A DNA stretch of 64,000 nt, from contig JALJCS010000039.1 in the NCBI GenBank assembly GCA_023055355.1, forward strand, positions 1,143,501 to 1,207,500, written 5' to 3'. Source of the DNA: Agelaius tricolor. Its lineage: Eukaryota; Chordata; Aves; Passeriformes; Icteridae. The notes beneath the pieces are model-generated. The model was not told the DNA's origin. It did no database searches and saw nothing but the letters and a program-made list of their open reading frames with translations. Below, in pieces: positions 33,655 to 46,369 of this stretch; position 1 is the stretch's first letter, and the number at the start of each line of letters is the position of its first letter. Both the position numbers and the translations under genes were made by a program.

Positions 33655-35112
33655 TCTTGTGTTACTGACAATCTGTTAAACCACTGAGATACTGAACACG
33701 CCTCTGTTAAACACAAATGTAAAAGACAAAAAAACCCAGGAATCTCCTTTCTTTTCCAGTCGACAAAGAAGCAGCAGCCCTGGCCCTGGCCCCCATTCAA
33801 CCAAACCAAACCAAGCAACCCTGCTATGGGCTGAGCCCCTTCCCCCCTCCCCAGGCTGCGCCCCCCCCACCCCCATTGTCCCCATTCTGACCAAACCAAA
33901 CCCCAACAGCTCCCAAACAGGAAAACAAAAGAGGCTACAAAACCCCAACCAGAACAAAGCCAGCCACAGCTGTTAAAATCTTACCATCAAGTCCCCTCCC
34001 ACCCCAACACAACTAAAACCAAAAACCCCTACAACCTACCACCTGTACAAAATAACCTTGCAACTAAAATTAAACACAAAAAACCCCCCCAAAACCAACC
34101 ATTAAACCAATTCTAACACAACCCAACCACAACTTCCACCACAAGTTACTGGCAGGTCAGGTGTTAATCCTTTCAATACTTCATTGCTCCATCAAGTAAA
34201 AGAAAAAACCAAAATACCAGCATATAAAAAAATATATAAAAACATTAAAGTCAGTAAAGGAGAAAATAAATCCCAAGTAAAAAAAGAAAAAATACCTTAA
34301 TCTTAAAACTAAAATCCTCTTGTAAACTATAATGAAAAAACTCTTTTTCTTTATAATACAAAAAACTTTTTAAAAAAATTACAATTAATATAAAAAAACC
34401 CCTCTATACTAAAATAAACAAATGTTAAAATAACCATAATTTCATCTAAAGTTTAAACAGGAGGGAAAAAATCCAAGTAATCCAGTATCCACAAGAGAAG
34501 ATCTCTATTCCCAGAGATAAAAATAATTTTAAAAGTAAAAAATAAAAGCTTTTACCCTTAAAGAACTCATCTTTAAAACAATACCCCATAAGTTGACATG
34601 GCCCATCTACAAGCTGTAAAAAAACTTGTAGCAATAAAAACAACTTCACAAGAACAAAGTTCCCCAGACAACTGTTATCCATGACAGAATTAAGAACCAC
34701 AAAAAAAAAATTTTCTTCTTGTAAAAAAATCTCCATAACCTTAACAAGAAAAACTTCTCTACTAAAGTAAACTAAGAAAAGACTATTCTAGAAATAGTAA
34801 ACCAACTAGAAATTTTAAGTTTATTTTCTTTACATCGTCAGTAAAAAGAAAAAGTTGTAAAGAAAAAAAAGTGTTCTAAAGGGTTTATTTTAATTCTTAC
34901 TACTTTTTTCTTTTTCAATTTACTTTTAATAAAAATTTCTCTATACCCGTTTAAAATGTTAGGACTACTTTACCTTTCCCATAATCCTATCTCACAACAA
35001 AAGAAATACATAAATAATTAACCAACACTAAAACTCACCACACTCATCAATACATTAATTAAGAAATCTCAATATTAGAAAAATCTTAAATTAACAAACT
35101 AAAATTACTACA
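33655..35112 (+). mobile_element. LTR family 1 copy, heavily G-to-A (right arm)
   Basis: Mirror of 19871-21345. Here the LTR sense strand is plus and G is nearly absent from 34000 to 35112. It ends ATTACTACA followed by ATGTC, the complement of the left-arm GACAT flank. Sharing of the pattern means the mutations predate the inverted duplication. Confidence 0.8.
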
Positions 35113-36439
35113 ATGTCATAATAAACCATTTGCCAAAGTTTCTCTGATTTTCCAAAGCTCCGGGTAGTGACTGTTTTGTTCTTTTCAGCTCCTGAGAATC
35201 TTTTGTTGGTATTTCTCCAGGGAGTCCAACTCAGAGTACACAAAGAACTGTAATTCCTTTTAAATGTCTCCTTGAGGGAGTTGTTTGGGGGGGTGGGGGT
35301 CAGGGCTTGTGTGTGCTGCTTGGCTCAGCCCAGGCAGGGCTTTCCCAGCCACATCCCACACTCCATTGCCCAGCTGGAGCCGCTGGTGCCTCTGAGTTGT
35401 GCTGCCCCAGCCCCAGGGACGCTCTCCTTGTCTGCCCATTCCCCCACGGTCTCTGGGCAGGGATGGCCTCACTGGGGGCTGCTGACATCCTCAGCAACTT
35501 GGAGGCTGCTGCTGAATTTCCCTGCTCCAGAGGCTTGTTCAGCCTTCAGCTCTTCAGTGCAGGAATTCAGTGTCCCAGGGCTCATGAACATTCAGAACAG
35601 CTGAACAAGCCAAGCCTCTGGGAATCATTTGATTTTAATTTTCAAATCCTTTGAGGTTAAGTAGATCTCAGTAGTGTATTCAAACTGAATACATGATATT
35701 TAAAAAGACCGCGAGAAAACATTTTTTTAGGTCCTGTTTAGTTTTGTTTTCCTGTTAATTCATTGACATGTGCAATCTCCAATTGACACTGAATCCAGGT
35801 ACCTCCTCATGCAGTTTGAATAGATATGAAAATAAAGACCCTTCATGGCTGACAATCAATCAGACTCTGTCCCTACCCCACCATTTCCCCCATCCAAGCC
35901 CTGGCACTCAGAGCAGCCTTGTGCAAATCTGAGCTCCCTCCAGCCCAGGCTGCACCTGCAGCTTTCAGCTCCTTGGCTCCAACTCCCACCTGCTTTCCTT
36001 GGAGAAGAAGCTGCCCGAGACACAGAGGGATGTTCATTTCTTGTCAGCCAACAAAGCCAAGGGAAGGCACAGCTCCATCAAATGCAAAAGTCATTCTTCT
36101 CCCTGGCTGTGCCCTGCCCATGATCCCCCCAGCCTGTCCTGTTTCCTTCATCCCTGCATTGCCAGGGACTCTCTGGGACAAGGGAGCTCTGCTCTGGCTA
36201 TGGAGGGAGGTGCAAGTGCCACCACTGGAGTGGGAGCCAACACTCATCAGGTTTGTGTCCTTTGGGGGTCAGGAACTGGTGGGACTCAGAGGCACAGAAA
36301 GTTTCTCTTCATGGCCAACAGACCATACTTGAACAGGACACAATTTAATAACAATCTCACTCTTCCCTGAGCTATGTGCAATGTCCCAGCAGCATCTGAT
36401 GAGTCCACCATCCACAAGTGATTTCCATACTAAAATTAA

Positions 36440-37400
36440 TTTCAGATAAACATGGTTCTGTGATAGAAACACAATTAAGTTCTTGTATCAGGATGCTCAT
36501 CCTGGAGTAGGCGATACAGCTCCAACAATTCCTGATTTGCAAAGCTGTCAGTGGTGGATGGAGAAGGGAGGTCAGGCTGCTCTTGGTGCTGAGGAAATGC
36601 TGAAAGCAGCCTGACTCATTTCATCTCCTCCTGTCCTGGCTAATCTCCCCTCTTTCCCCTTCCACCCATTGGCTTTTGTCTCCCACCAGGCCCCCAGTGA
36701 AAAGCCTGGCTCTGTGTTCTCCATCCTCTCCTCACTGGCACTGCCAGGCTGGGATGAGGAGCCCCTCAGCCTTCCCTGCTCTGGGCTGGACAAGCCCAGC
36801 TCCCTCAGCCTCTGCTCACAGCCCAAGGGCTCCAGCCCCACCTTGGAGGCCCTTCCCAGACCCTGCTCCAGCTGCCAGACATCTTTCCTGCCCTGGGCAA
36901 CCCAACCCAGGCCACAGTGACCTGGATAATCCCCGTCCTTGATGTCCTGGTCACACAGCCCGGGCCCCTTGTCCCCATGTCAGGCTCTGGGGTGGATCCT
37001 GTGGAACATCCTTTGGTGGAGGCTGTGGCTCCAGTGGGCCGGGGGGATCCCGGGGGACAGGGACCCTGCTGGGCATGGACAGCATTGGACTTGTTGGGAG
37101 AAACTGTGAGGGGGAGCTGGGGCAGAGTGACCAACCCAGTGACCTGACACAGCCCTGCTGGGATGTCACAGCCTGCTCTGTGATGTCACAGCCCATTCTC
37201 TAATATCACACAGCTGGCCTCTGATGTCACAGGAACAGTCTATGATGCCATAGCTGATCAATGATCTCACATCCCCCACTCTGTGACCTCATGTTACCAG
37301 ATGATCAAGTGTCTACACCAGGTGAGCTCACACCTGGAGCTTGTTCTCCTCATCCCCAGGCCTATGGAAACCACACAAGGCCCATTGTGTGAGAAGGGGA
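36440..37400. other. Right-arm-specific block, no gene
   Basis: GC-rich sequence with only shadow ORFs. At 37145-37290 it carries a degenerate ~19-bp array of TGATGTCACAG units (six or so, some mutated), each resembling a cAMP-response element. Confidence 0.55.
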
Positions 37401-39108
37401 ACTGGAAGTTCAGCAGCCTCAGTGTCCTGCCAGCTCAGCCAGGCCCACTGGAACATTGGGGTTTTCAAGTTTTCAATATTCTGGGTAAGAAAGAGAGGCA
37501 GCAAAAAAACTTTCAGACAGGAATTAGGAAGGGCAGACTTTGGCCTGTTCAGGATGCAGATTTGGGGAGTACCAAATCAGGTACTGATTTTTTTAAGGGA
37601 AACAGCCCTTAAAAACAAATGGGGTCCAGGAAGGAGGAACACATTTCAAGAAAGTAATCTTAAGGGGGAAGGAGCTGCCTGCCCCAGTGTGGCAAAAGAT
37701 GAGCTGCTGAGGAAAATGACTGGCCTGGCTGTCCATGGAGCTTTTGTGGGAAATCAGGGGATAAAAGGACTGGCAATTCAGGAAGCATTTAAGGATTTTG
37801 ATGGGTTATTCAGAAAGAAAAGTTGAGATGTGAAAGCTCAATTAGAACTTAACCTGGAGGCTTCTGTAAAAAAAAGTTTTTATAAAAAAGAATTGTAGCA
37901 AAAGTAGGGAGAAGAAGAACCTCTACTATTTATTGGATGCAGTGGGGAATATAGTAACTAAAGGTAAAGAAAAGGCTGAGCTACTTAACACCTTGTTTTT
38001 CTCAATTTTCAATATTAGGACAGGTTGCCCTCAGGACAAGTGTTCTCCTGAGCTGGTAGATGGGCACAGGGAGCAGAACAGCCCCCTGGAATCCAGGAGG
38101 AAGCAGCTGGGGACCTGCTGAGCCACTCAGGTGCTCACAGGTGTATGGGATCAGATGGGATCCATTCTAGGGGGATGAGGGAGCTGTGGATGAGCTCCCC
38201 AGGCTGCTCTCCATCATTTCCCATCAGTCCTGGCTCAGCAGGGAGGTCCCAGAGCACTGGAGGTGCCAGTGTGAGCCCATCCCCAGGAAGGGCTGGAAGG
38301 AGGAGCTGGGGAACTCCAGGCCTGTCAGCCTGACCTGGGTGCCTGGCAAGGTTATGGAACAGATCACCTTGAGTGCCATCACAGGGCACCCACAGGATGG
38401 CCCAGGGATCAGAGCCAGCCAGCGTGGATTTCAACATCTGCATTGGTGGTCTGCATGAGGAGATTGAGTTCAGCATCAGCAAATTTGTAGATGACACCAA
38501 GCTGGGTGTGAGTGTGGATCTGCTGGAGGGTAGGTGGGCTCTTCACAGGGCCCTGGACAGGCTGGATCCAGGGCCCAAATCCAACAAAGTGAGGTTTAAC
38601 AAGTCCAAGTGCCGGCTCCTGCACTTTGGCCACAACAACCCCTGCAGCACTACAGGCTGGGGACAGAGGGGCTGCAGAGCAGCCAGGCAGAAAGGGACCT
38701 GCAGGGACTGATGGACAGCAGGCTGGACATGAGGCAGCAGTGTGCCCAGGTGGGCAAGAAGGCCAATGGCTCCTGGCCTGGATCAGGAATGGTGTGGCCA
38801 GCAGGAGCAGGGCAGGGATTCTTCCCCTGTGCTGGGCACTGGTTGGGCAGCACCTCGAGTGCTGTGTCCAGTTCTGGGCCCCCCAATTTAGGAAGGACAT
38901 AGAGGGGCTGGAGCGTGTCCAGAGAAGGGCAACAAGGCTGGGGAGGGGTCTGGAGCACAAGTCCTGTGAGGAGTGGCTGGGGGAGCTGGGTTTGTTTATC
39001 CTGGAGAAGAGGAGGCTCAGGGGAGACAAGGCAGTGTCAGGGCACAGGTTGGACTTGATGATCTCCAAGATCTTTTCAAACCTTGCTGATTCTGGGATTC
39101 TCTGAAAC
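37400..39108 (+). mobile_element. CR1 LINE, ORF2 fragments to 3' end
   Basis: Broken frames read as CR1 ORF2: KAELLNTLFFSIFN near 37975, the RT entry text PVSLTWVPGKVMEQITLSAI near 38320, an internal deletion at about 38430, the RT active-site region FVDDTKLG at 38489, then HFGHNN and [20 protein letters not shown] to the 3' terminus GATTCTGGGATTCTCTGA at 39091-39108. No open ORF remains. Confidence 0.9.
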
Positions 39109-40640
39109 CACCCTTGGAGCAGTTGCAGGATGAGCCCTGGGCCTCCTCTTCAGCAGCTCCAGCAGCCCAGGTCCCTCAGCTTCTCCTGGCAGCCCCAAAG
39201 CCCATCCTGTCAGTCCTGCAGAGCCTCTGCAGCTCCTCCTCACTGCCCAGAACAGGGAGCCCCACAGCCAGACACAGCAGCCCAGATGTGCCCCCCTGGC
39301 CTGGGGTGCCTCTGGCAAGGGAGCAGCACCAGGCACTGCAGGAGCCTGCAGACAATTCCTGCAGCACTTGTAGGATGATCCTGCTGCCCAAGGGACGTTC
39401 CCATGGTGCCAAGTCAGGAACTGCAATGGGGAGTGGGGCCAGAGAGGAAAGGGCAAACAGGGATGGGCTGTTTGCAGGGCAGGGAACGAAGGTGGGCAAT
39501 GGGAAGAAATTTGTACCAGGGAAGAGTAAAGAAAGCAAAGGTTCAGCCAAGGAAATGCTGAGGGCAGTTTGGGGGTGGCTGCCAGGCAGCCCTGGCTCTG
39601 AGCAACAGCGTCTGCAGTGGCACAGGAAACTCCCAGCTGATGGGAACAAACTTTCTGACTGACTGCAGAGGCCAGGACAAAGCTGAGTGGTTTCCCTGGT
39701 GTCCCGCAGGCCTTGCTGGCCCCAGGGGCTGATGGCATTTGCACTCCCTCAGGTTCATGTCCCCACAGCAACAGCATGGGGGTGCTGGCCCTGCTGTGTG
39801 CAATGCAAACAGGGGCTGCTGAGGCAGTGCTGCTGTGTCTGTGCCTGCAAGGATGGGGCACCTGTGTGAGCTGGGGGAGAGGCCAGGGCTGCAGAGGGGG
39901 GATGTTGTTGGCAGCTGCATGAGGACGCTCTGGGACGCTGCCCTGGGCTGTGCAGCGCACTGGGCATGGATCAGCCCCTGCTCTGCTGCTCCTTCCCGTC
40001 TGCCCCAGGGCCCTTGCAGAGCCCCAGCCATGCTGTTTGCCCCCAGCCTGCCCACAGCCAGCCTGGGGCTGCTCACGGGGGTTTCTGTGCTGAGCATTGG
40101 CCTGGCCGTGTTCTTGAGAGAGCCTGGGCAAGGAGCCTGGAGCCCCCAGGGCCTGGCCTGAGGCGTCAGCGCTGCCCCAGCAGTGCCCATGGCCTGTCCC
40201 TGCTGCAGCCCCGGCACTGCCACCCCCAGGGCTGTGCCTGGCCCCGAGAGCACTCAGGCCCTGCAGCAACACCAGGGCCACCAGGGCAGTGGGGCAGGGC
40301 CATGGCAGCAGCACTGGCAACACCAAGTGCTGCTGCTGCTGCTGCTGGGCACAGCTGCTGGGCCAGCCCTGATCTGCCCCAGCTCTGCACACAGACATTG
40401 CTGCTGCAGCTCCACAGAAGGCAACACAAGGGCATCTCTGCAGAAAACTCTGCTGGGACATCCTTTAGTTCCTCTAAAGTCATTGATAGCACAACACCTC
40501 ATTGAGACAGTCTGTGGCCACAGGGAAGGTGGAGAGAAACAAAATGAGAAATGGCACAAAGATTGACATTTCTTTGTGGACAATAATACTAAAACAAAGG
40601 AAAAGAACCTCCAAGATTAAATCAACAAGAAGGATCAAAG
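39109..40640. other. Receptor 3' flank of right arm, non-coding
   Basis: Mirror of 13469-14660 with an extra 330 bp (39110-39440). The (GCT)n tract near 40329-40348 matches the left-arm (AGC)n. A 461-codon minus-strand ORF (39076-40461) has no domain and is not conserved as a frame in the other arm. Confidence 0.55.
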
Positions 40641-40682
40641 ATTACTTTTATTACAAATTATTTGCAGAAATTCTCCAGAAGT

Positions 40683-41615
40683 TTAATGTTCCTGAAACCA
40701 TCCAGTCATCAGTCTCCTCACTTCAGCCTTGAGCTCCTGGTTCCTCAGGCTGTAGATGAGGGGGTTCAGGGCTGGAGGCACCACTGAGTACAGAACTGAC
40801 AGGGCCAGATCCAGGGATGGACTGGAGATGGAGGGGGGCTTCAGGTAGGTAAATATGCCAGTACTGACAAAGAGAGAGACCACAGCCAGGTGAGGGAGGC
40901 AGGTGGAAAAGGCTTTGTGCCGTCCCTGCTCAGAGGGGATCCTCAGCACAGCCCTGAAGACCCGCACATAGGAGAAAACAATGAACACAAAACAGCCAAA
41001 TACCAAACAGCCACTAACAGCAAGAAGCCCCAATTCCCTGAGTTGGGATTTGGAACAAGAGAGCTTGAGGATGTGTGGGATTTCACAGAAGAACTGGCCC
41101 AGGGCATTGCCATGGCACAGGGGCAGGGAAAATGTATTGGCCGTGTGCAGCAGTGAATAGAGAAAGGCACTGGCCCAGGCAGCTGCTGCCATGTGGGCAC
41201 AAGCTCTGCTGCCCAGGAGGGTCCCGTAGTGCAGGGGTTTGCAGATGGACACGTAGCGGTCGTAGCACATCACGGTCAGGAGGAAATACTCTGCTGACAG
41301 GAAGAAGAGAAAGAAAAAGACCTGTCCAGCACATCCAGTGTAGGAGATGATGCTGGTGTCCCAGAGGGAATTGTGCATGGCTTTGGGGACAGTGGTGCAG
41401 ATGGAGCCCAGGTCGCTGAGGGCCAGGTTGAGCAGGAAGAAGAACATGGGCGTGTGCAGGTGGTGGCCGCAGGCTACGGCGCTGATGATGAGGCCGTTGC
41501 CCAGGAGGGCAGCCAGGGAGATGCCCAGCAAGAGGCAGAAGTGCAGGAGCTGCAGCTGCCGCGTGTCTGCCAATGCCAGCAGGAGGAAGTGCCTGATGGA
41601 GCTGCTGTTGGACAT
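40683..41615 (-). CDS. Olfactory receptor, avian family-14-like (right-arm copy)
   Basis: 310-residue seven-transmembrane odorant receptor in one coding exon, intact. Same motifs as the left-arm copy: N-terminal NSS, LHTPMFFFL, MCYDRYVSICKPLHY, KAFSTCLPHLAV, PPALNPLIYSLRN. The start was placed at MSNSSS; five in-frame codons lie upstream (from 41630). It differs from the 12500-13432 gene at residues 67, 88, 89, 97, 99, 208, 246, 250, 253, 254, 256, 268, 301, 308 and 309. Residues 100-207 are identical in protein and in DNA. Changes at 250-256 fall in TM6 and extracellular loop 3, a region that can touch ligand. The AATAAA complement is near 40643-40650. Both genes point inward to the spacer. 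Expected role: odorant detection in sensory neurons. Confidence 0.95.
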   Translation of the reverse strand: MSNSSSIRHFLLLALADTRQLQLLHFCLLLGISLAALLGNGLIISAVACGHHLHTPMFFFLLNLALSDLGSICTTVPKAMHNSLWDTSIISYTGCAGQVFFFLFFLSAEYFLLTVMCYDRYVSICKPLHYGTLLGSRACAHMAAAAWASAFLYSLLHTANTFSLPLCHGNALGQFFCEIPHILKLSCSKSQLRELGLLAVSGCLVFGCFVFIVFSYVRVFRAVLRIPSEQGRHKAFSTCLPHLAVVSLFVSTGIFTYLKPPSISSPSLDLALSVLYSVVPPALNPLIYSLRNQELKAEVRRLMTGWFQEH

Positions 41616-43800
41616 TTGCTGGGACTGCACATGGGCACCTGTTCATGGAGAAAAGGACAGTGAAGAGTTGGAAGAGATACTGGTAACCAAAATCAAAGCC
41701 TTTTCCCATACACCCTCCCCTGGAACTCACATGGACACACTTCTGTGTTCAAGAGTTCTGGTGTTTTCTTTATAAGCTCCCCCATACCTCTGCTGGTATT
41801 CTTGGATATCAGAAACCCTCAGGATTTCCACTGCCCTCAGGGAAAACAGAGCACGTTCTGAGAGGCAAAGTGATGAGCAGAGAGTGAGGGAAGATAATCT
41901 GTCATTCTGACCTGTTCAGAATTTCTCTGGGTTTAAACTTTCTAAGTTGCATGATCACCCCCACCATGTTTCCCTTTAAAATTCCCCAGGTACTGCTGAG
42001 AGCAGATGGATCCACCACAGCCCATCTCCACATTTGTAGCCAAGGACTCACGTTGCTCATTTCCCCAACCCAGCACATTTTCAGTCTCACAACACCTCTG
42101 CCTCTCCCCATCAATCTTATAAACCAGAGAGGCACTAGGACAAGTTTGCACCCTGGATTGAAGCTCCCAGCTTGGACTGAAATCTCAGGGAGACTTCCAA
42201 GTGTCCTTCTGATGGCATTGGACTGTGGGAGATGCAGCTCCTTCCCTGGCTGCACTGACAGCCTTGCCCAGAGCCGGGCCCTGGGGACAGCGTCACCCTG
42301 AGCCAGCTGTGCCCCTGCCAGAGCCCCCAGGGCCGGGCAGCTGCTCCCAGCCCTGTGCTCTGCAGAGGGAACTGGGCCCGGGGCTGCAGAGCTGCCCCAC
42401 GGCTCTGCTGCAGCTCTGCCTGCACAGGAGGGGCTGCACGCCTTGGAGCCCCGGCCCTGAGGGCAGAGGCTTGGCTGGGGCACAGGAGGGAGGGGGCTTG
42501 TTCAGAGGGAGGGGCTGCACTGCAGGGGCTCCTGTGGGCATCTCTAAACTCTCCCTGCCACAGCATTGCTGGGGTTTGTTTTCTCTCATTGCCTGATCTT
42601 CTCTCTGCTTCCTGCAGATTTTCCTCCTGCAGGTGTTTCCCTGTGCCTGATCTCTCCCTGCCAGCACCCACAGACCCCAAGTCTCTGTGCCCTCTCCTTG
42701 GCCTGACAGAGCCCTGCCTGATTGCAGGGCACTGGCTGGGGGCAGGTTCTGTTTGCAGCTTGGAGAAAGGACAGCTCCGACTGAGCCTGATGGCTCCAGC
42801 AAAGTTGATGCTGCTGCAGTCCATGGGCAGAGTGGCTGAAAGCACATTAGGGATCTCCTGTGAACCTACTGATCACTGAAAGCAAGAGTTCGGATGTCTG
42901 AAGCTCTTGTCAAAATTCATAATTAATAATTCAGAATTACCTTTAATATGTATCCCCTCTTCCCTGCCATTCTCCGGTAGTAGGAAGCTGAATTCATAAT
43001 CTTAAGGAATTTCCTCATTTTTTACAAAATCCTTGCCCTGGAAATATTCTATGACTGATCAGAACCCCTCAGCATGTGAGAGTTTCATGAGCATTTCACC
43101 TCCCCGGCACCAGAAATACCCAGAGTTGTACTCACAGGCTCTGCAGGCATTGGGATGTTCCAGCTTGAGGAGATGGCTCCAGGAGCTGCAGCTGCACTGT
43201 CCTGCAGCCAGAGGTTCCTGTGCCAAGGGCTGGCAGTGATTGTGCCCCAGGCACTTCTCAGCCCCTTCCCAGCCCTGACTGATTGAAGCTCTCTGTGCCT
43301 CTGTGCTGTGCCCGGGCTGGCTGCAGGCAGTGCCCCAGCCCTGCTGGGCTGGCAGAAGAACTGCTCCTCAAGAGAAATGTGCTTTTGAAGCTCTTCTTGG
43401 TGACCAAGAGCTGCCTCTGTGCCAGGAGCCCAGCCCAGCTCAGCAGCACAGACACAGCACCAGGACTTTAATGAGCCTCTGGGGCTTTGTGCTCAGGCCC
43501 TGAACATCAGTCCCTGAGAGGGAGCTGAAGAAACCTCTGCAGAACTCCAAGGCAGAATCCAACTCCAAAGTTTCTTGGACTTTTAATGGGTCCCAGAGAG
43601 GGACACGACTGAGCAAGTGTCCCCAGACCCCAGGCAGAGCAGAGAACTGCAAGCAGTGATGACAGGTGGGGACAAAGAGAAGCCAAGTCTTGGTGCCCTG
43701 GGGCACAGCAGGGTCTGTGCCACCAAGGGCTGGAAGGAGACACCTTGTGCTGAGGCCCTGGGGCCTCCTGGCACAGCCCCAGCCAGGCTGGGCACTGTCA
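41616..43800. other. 5' flank of right-arm receptor, no gene
   Basis: 43000-43800 mirrors the left-arm upstream region 11000-11720. 41640-42990 lacks an obvious left-arm partner, so it is a right-arm insertion or left-arm deletion. It contains only overlapping ORFs without domains. Confidence 0.5.
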
Positions 43801-43839
43801 GCCCCTTGTGCTGCCCTCAGCATCCCCCCCTAGCCCACA

Positions 43840-44560
43840 TCCCAGTGGCCTCAAGGATCTGCTGCAAGGAGTCCCTGGGGAGCCTTGCTCAGCAATGGCC
43901 CTGGGGGCTCCTTCATGCTCCCTGCAGGGGCTGCAGGTTTTTCAAAGGACTTTGGCTTTGGCTTTTGCCTTGGAGTCTCTGAGAGGTTTCTGCAATCCTG
44001 GCCTCCAATTATCTGCTGTAATTAGTCCCTGGAGAGGCTTTGTCAGTAACAACACTCAGTGGGGTCATTAATGCTTCAAGGTACTTCAGTTATTTTAAGG
44101 TACTTTTCGTTTCCCTTTTCATACAAATTCTATGAAACGTTTGTGCAATCATGGCCCCAATTTTCTGCTTTAATGAGTCCCTGGAGAGCTTTGTACTGAC
44201 ACTCAGTGGAGTTCATTAATGCTTGGAGATACTCCAGGTTTTTAAGGTAGTTTGGATTTTCCTTCCCACACTGGGTGTCCAAGAGATTTTTGTGCCATCC
44301 TGGCCACCAATTCTCTCCTCCAAGGAGTCCATGAGGAGCCTGTGTTGGGGATGGACCTCAGTGAGACCTATTATTGCTCTGAGACACTTTGGAGTGTTCT
44401 TCTTACTTTGACTCCTGGAAAGGTTTTTGCCATCTCCTCCCAGGCCCTGAGGTTCAAGGGCTCAGCTCCAAATGCACCACAGGACTCATTGGGATCAAGC
44501 AAGTCCTGACAAACCATGGCTCTGCCTTGATTTCCCTCTGCTCTAGTCCAGATGATCAGG
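43840..44560. repeat. ~150-bp tandem repeat, right arm
   Basis: Same units as 10430-10970, reverse-complemented, with at least one extra unit beyond the duplication boundary at 44348 (CACTTTGGAGTGTTCTTC...). Confidence 0.65.
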
Positions 44561-44568
44561 AAGGTTTC

Positions 44569-46230
44569 TGTAGTGGTTTTGGTGCACCAATATGTGATTT
44601 CTCAGCCAATGCATCAGTGTTGTGGGTTCACTGTTGGCTAATTACCAGTGCAGTCATTAGAATATACTTACTCATTTCCTCCTGTGTGGTAGGATTAGGA
44701 GAAAGGCAAAGTAGGCTTAAAACTTTAGAAGGTTATAAAGAAAAGTTTATTAATAGTAACTAAAAGAAACAGTAGTAAGAACCTGAACAAAACTTACCAC
44801 TACAAACAACTTTTTCTTACTTACTGAGAATGTAAAGGGGCCAAACCTAAATTTGCAGTCAGTTTACCACATCTTTCTTCAGTTCCCTTAGGGAGAGGAG
44901 TCTGTCTTTCATGCTATGGAGACTTCTCCATAAGAAAACAGTTCTCTCATGGCTCTTAATTGCCATGAACAGCAGCCACCTAGAAAATCTGCAATAGTGA
45001 AGTCACTCCCATTTTTTCACAGCTTTTCCCACAGCTTTGTTTATGGGCAATGTCAACTTATGTAGTATTAGTTTAAAGATCAGCTGTTGAAGAGCAGAGG
45101 TTCTCTTCTGAAATCTGTTTCTTAAATCATCTTCATCTCTGGGAACAGAGGTCTTCTCTCTGTGAGGGCACAGGGTCTCATCACTCTGCTCTCTTTTGAT
45201 GTTCAAACTTCTCATTGGATCACACCTACTTCAACATTTGCTTACTTTACCATGGAGGCCTTTGGTGAAAAGTCATCTCCCCATACTTTTCAAGGGATTA
45301 TAGGGAAAAAGAGAGTCTGATGTATCAATTCCATCCTTCTCCATAGCTTTACAAGAGGATTTCAGCCCCAAGATCAAGGCATTTCCTAATCTCTCACATC
45401 TGGGACTCAACTTTCCCTTCACTGACCTCGGTATCTTCATGTTGCTCCTCTGTGTGCCTGCACTTTGTCCTTTTCTCTCACTGGAGGGAGGATGGAAGCA
45501 CTGAAAGAGTTCATATCTCACCCGGGGCCTGCAGATGGTTCCGTGACCCCGGCCGGGCTCGGTGCTTGCGGCCGGAGCTGTTTTACGATGGAGGTTTCTG
45601 CAGCGGCTGCGCTGGGGCTGTGTCAGGATGGGCCGCACTGGGGCAGGGCCAGGATCTCAGCAGCCAGGCCAGAGCACAGCAGCAGCACGGCCGGGGGCCG
45701 ATGGCTTCTCCTGCCCCTGCCCGGGGCTTGCGGCTGAAGCCCAAGGGTGGCAGAATCTTGGCTGAGCCGGCCCGGCCCGGCCTGGGGCTGCTCCTGGGGC
45801 CTGGCGGATCCTGGCCGGGCCCGGGCTGGCGGCGGGGCAGGGCTCAGCAGGGCCCAGATGTTCCCAACTGCAGCCATGGCCCGGCCCGGCCTCGGCCCCG
45901 CGGCCTCCCCTGCCCTGCCCGGCAGCCGATGGGGCCTGGCGGGGTCCCTGGGAAGGGGCCCGGCCCCACGGCAGGAGCCGCCCGGCCCAGCCTGGCTGAG
46001 ACGGGGCCGGGTCAGCCTTGTTACCTCTGTGCCAGCCAGAAGGGAAAGAGACCTGCCTAGGCTTGCCCATCTTTAACATGTGTCTTCACAGAGCCTTGTA
46101 CAGTTTCCTTCGTGGTTTAACAGATTGTCAATTCTCAAAGCTAATTACTGATTGGGTTTTTGTCAGACATGGAAGAAAACTGCTAGCAACTTCTTCTAGG
46201 ACATCACTTCCGTGATGCAAAACCACCACA
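44569..46230 (-). mobile_element. LTR family 1, best-preserved copy
   Basis: TGTAGTGGTTTTGG at the left edge and GCAAAACCACCACA at the right edge give TG...CA ends (1662 bp). The polyadenylation signal complement is at about 44745 (TTTATTAATAG). A long GC-rich internal part (45540-46020) is absent from the 4239 copy. Base composition is normal, so this copy serves as the reference for the hypermutated ones. No target duplication was found. Confidence 0.8.
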
Positions 46231-46369
46231 ACTGCACAGAGCACAGAGCTCCTTTGTCCATATGTAGTGCTCATGTGCCCGAGGTTTCAAAATACCTCCT
46301 TGGGAGATCTCTGGGCCCTCTCCAAGGTGTTTTCAAATAAAAACATTCAGCTCAGTGTCTAAGAAAATC

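Larger units (their letters stand above)
32700..44348 (-). repeat. Right arm of large inverted duplication
   Basis: Reverse-complement counterpart of 10425-22490. The outer boundary is at CCCAACACAGG (44341-44348), where the left arm meets the provirus. 36440-38440 differs from the left arm: it carries a CRE-like array and the 5' part of a CR1. Confidence 0.85.

Noticed and set aside
39076..40461. 461-codon minus-strand ORF
   Set aside because: Same reasons. It overlaps receptor flank and a CR1 end, and shows no protein family signature.
10425..44348. Palindrome as an assembly fold-back artefact
   Set aside because: Arms differ by substitutions, indels and private insertions (receptors about 95 per cent identical in protein), so they are two real copies.
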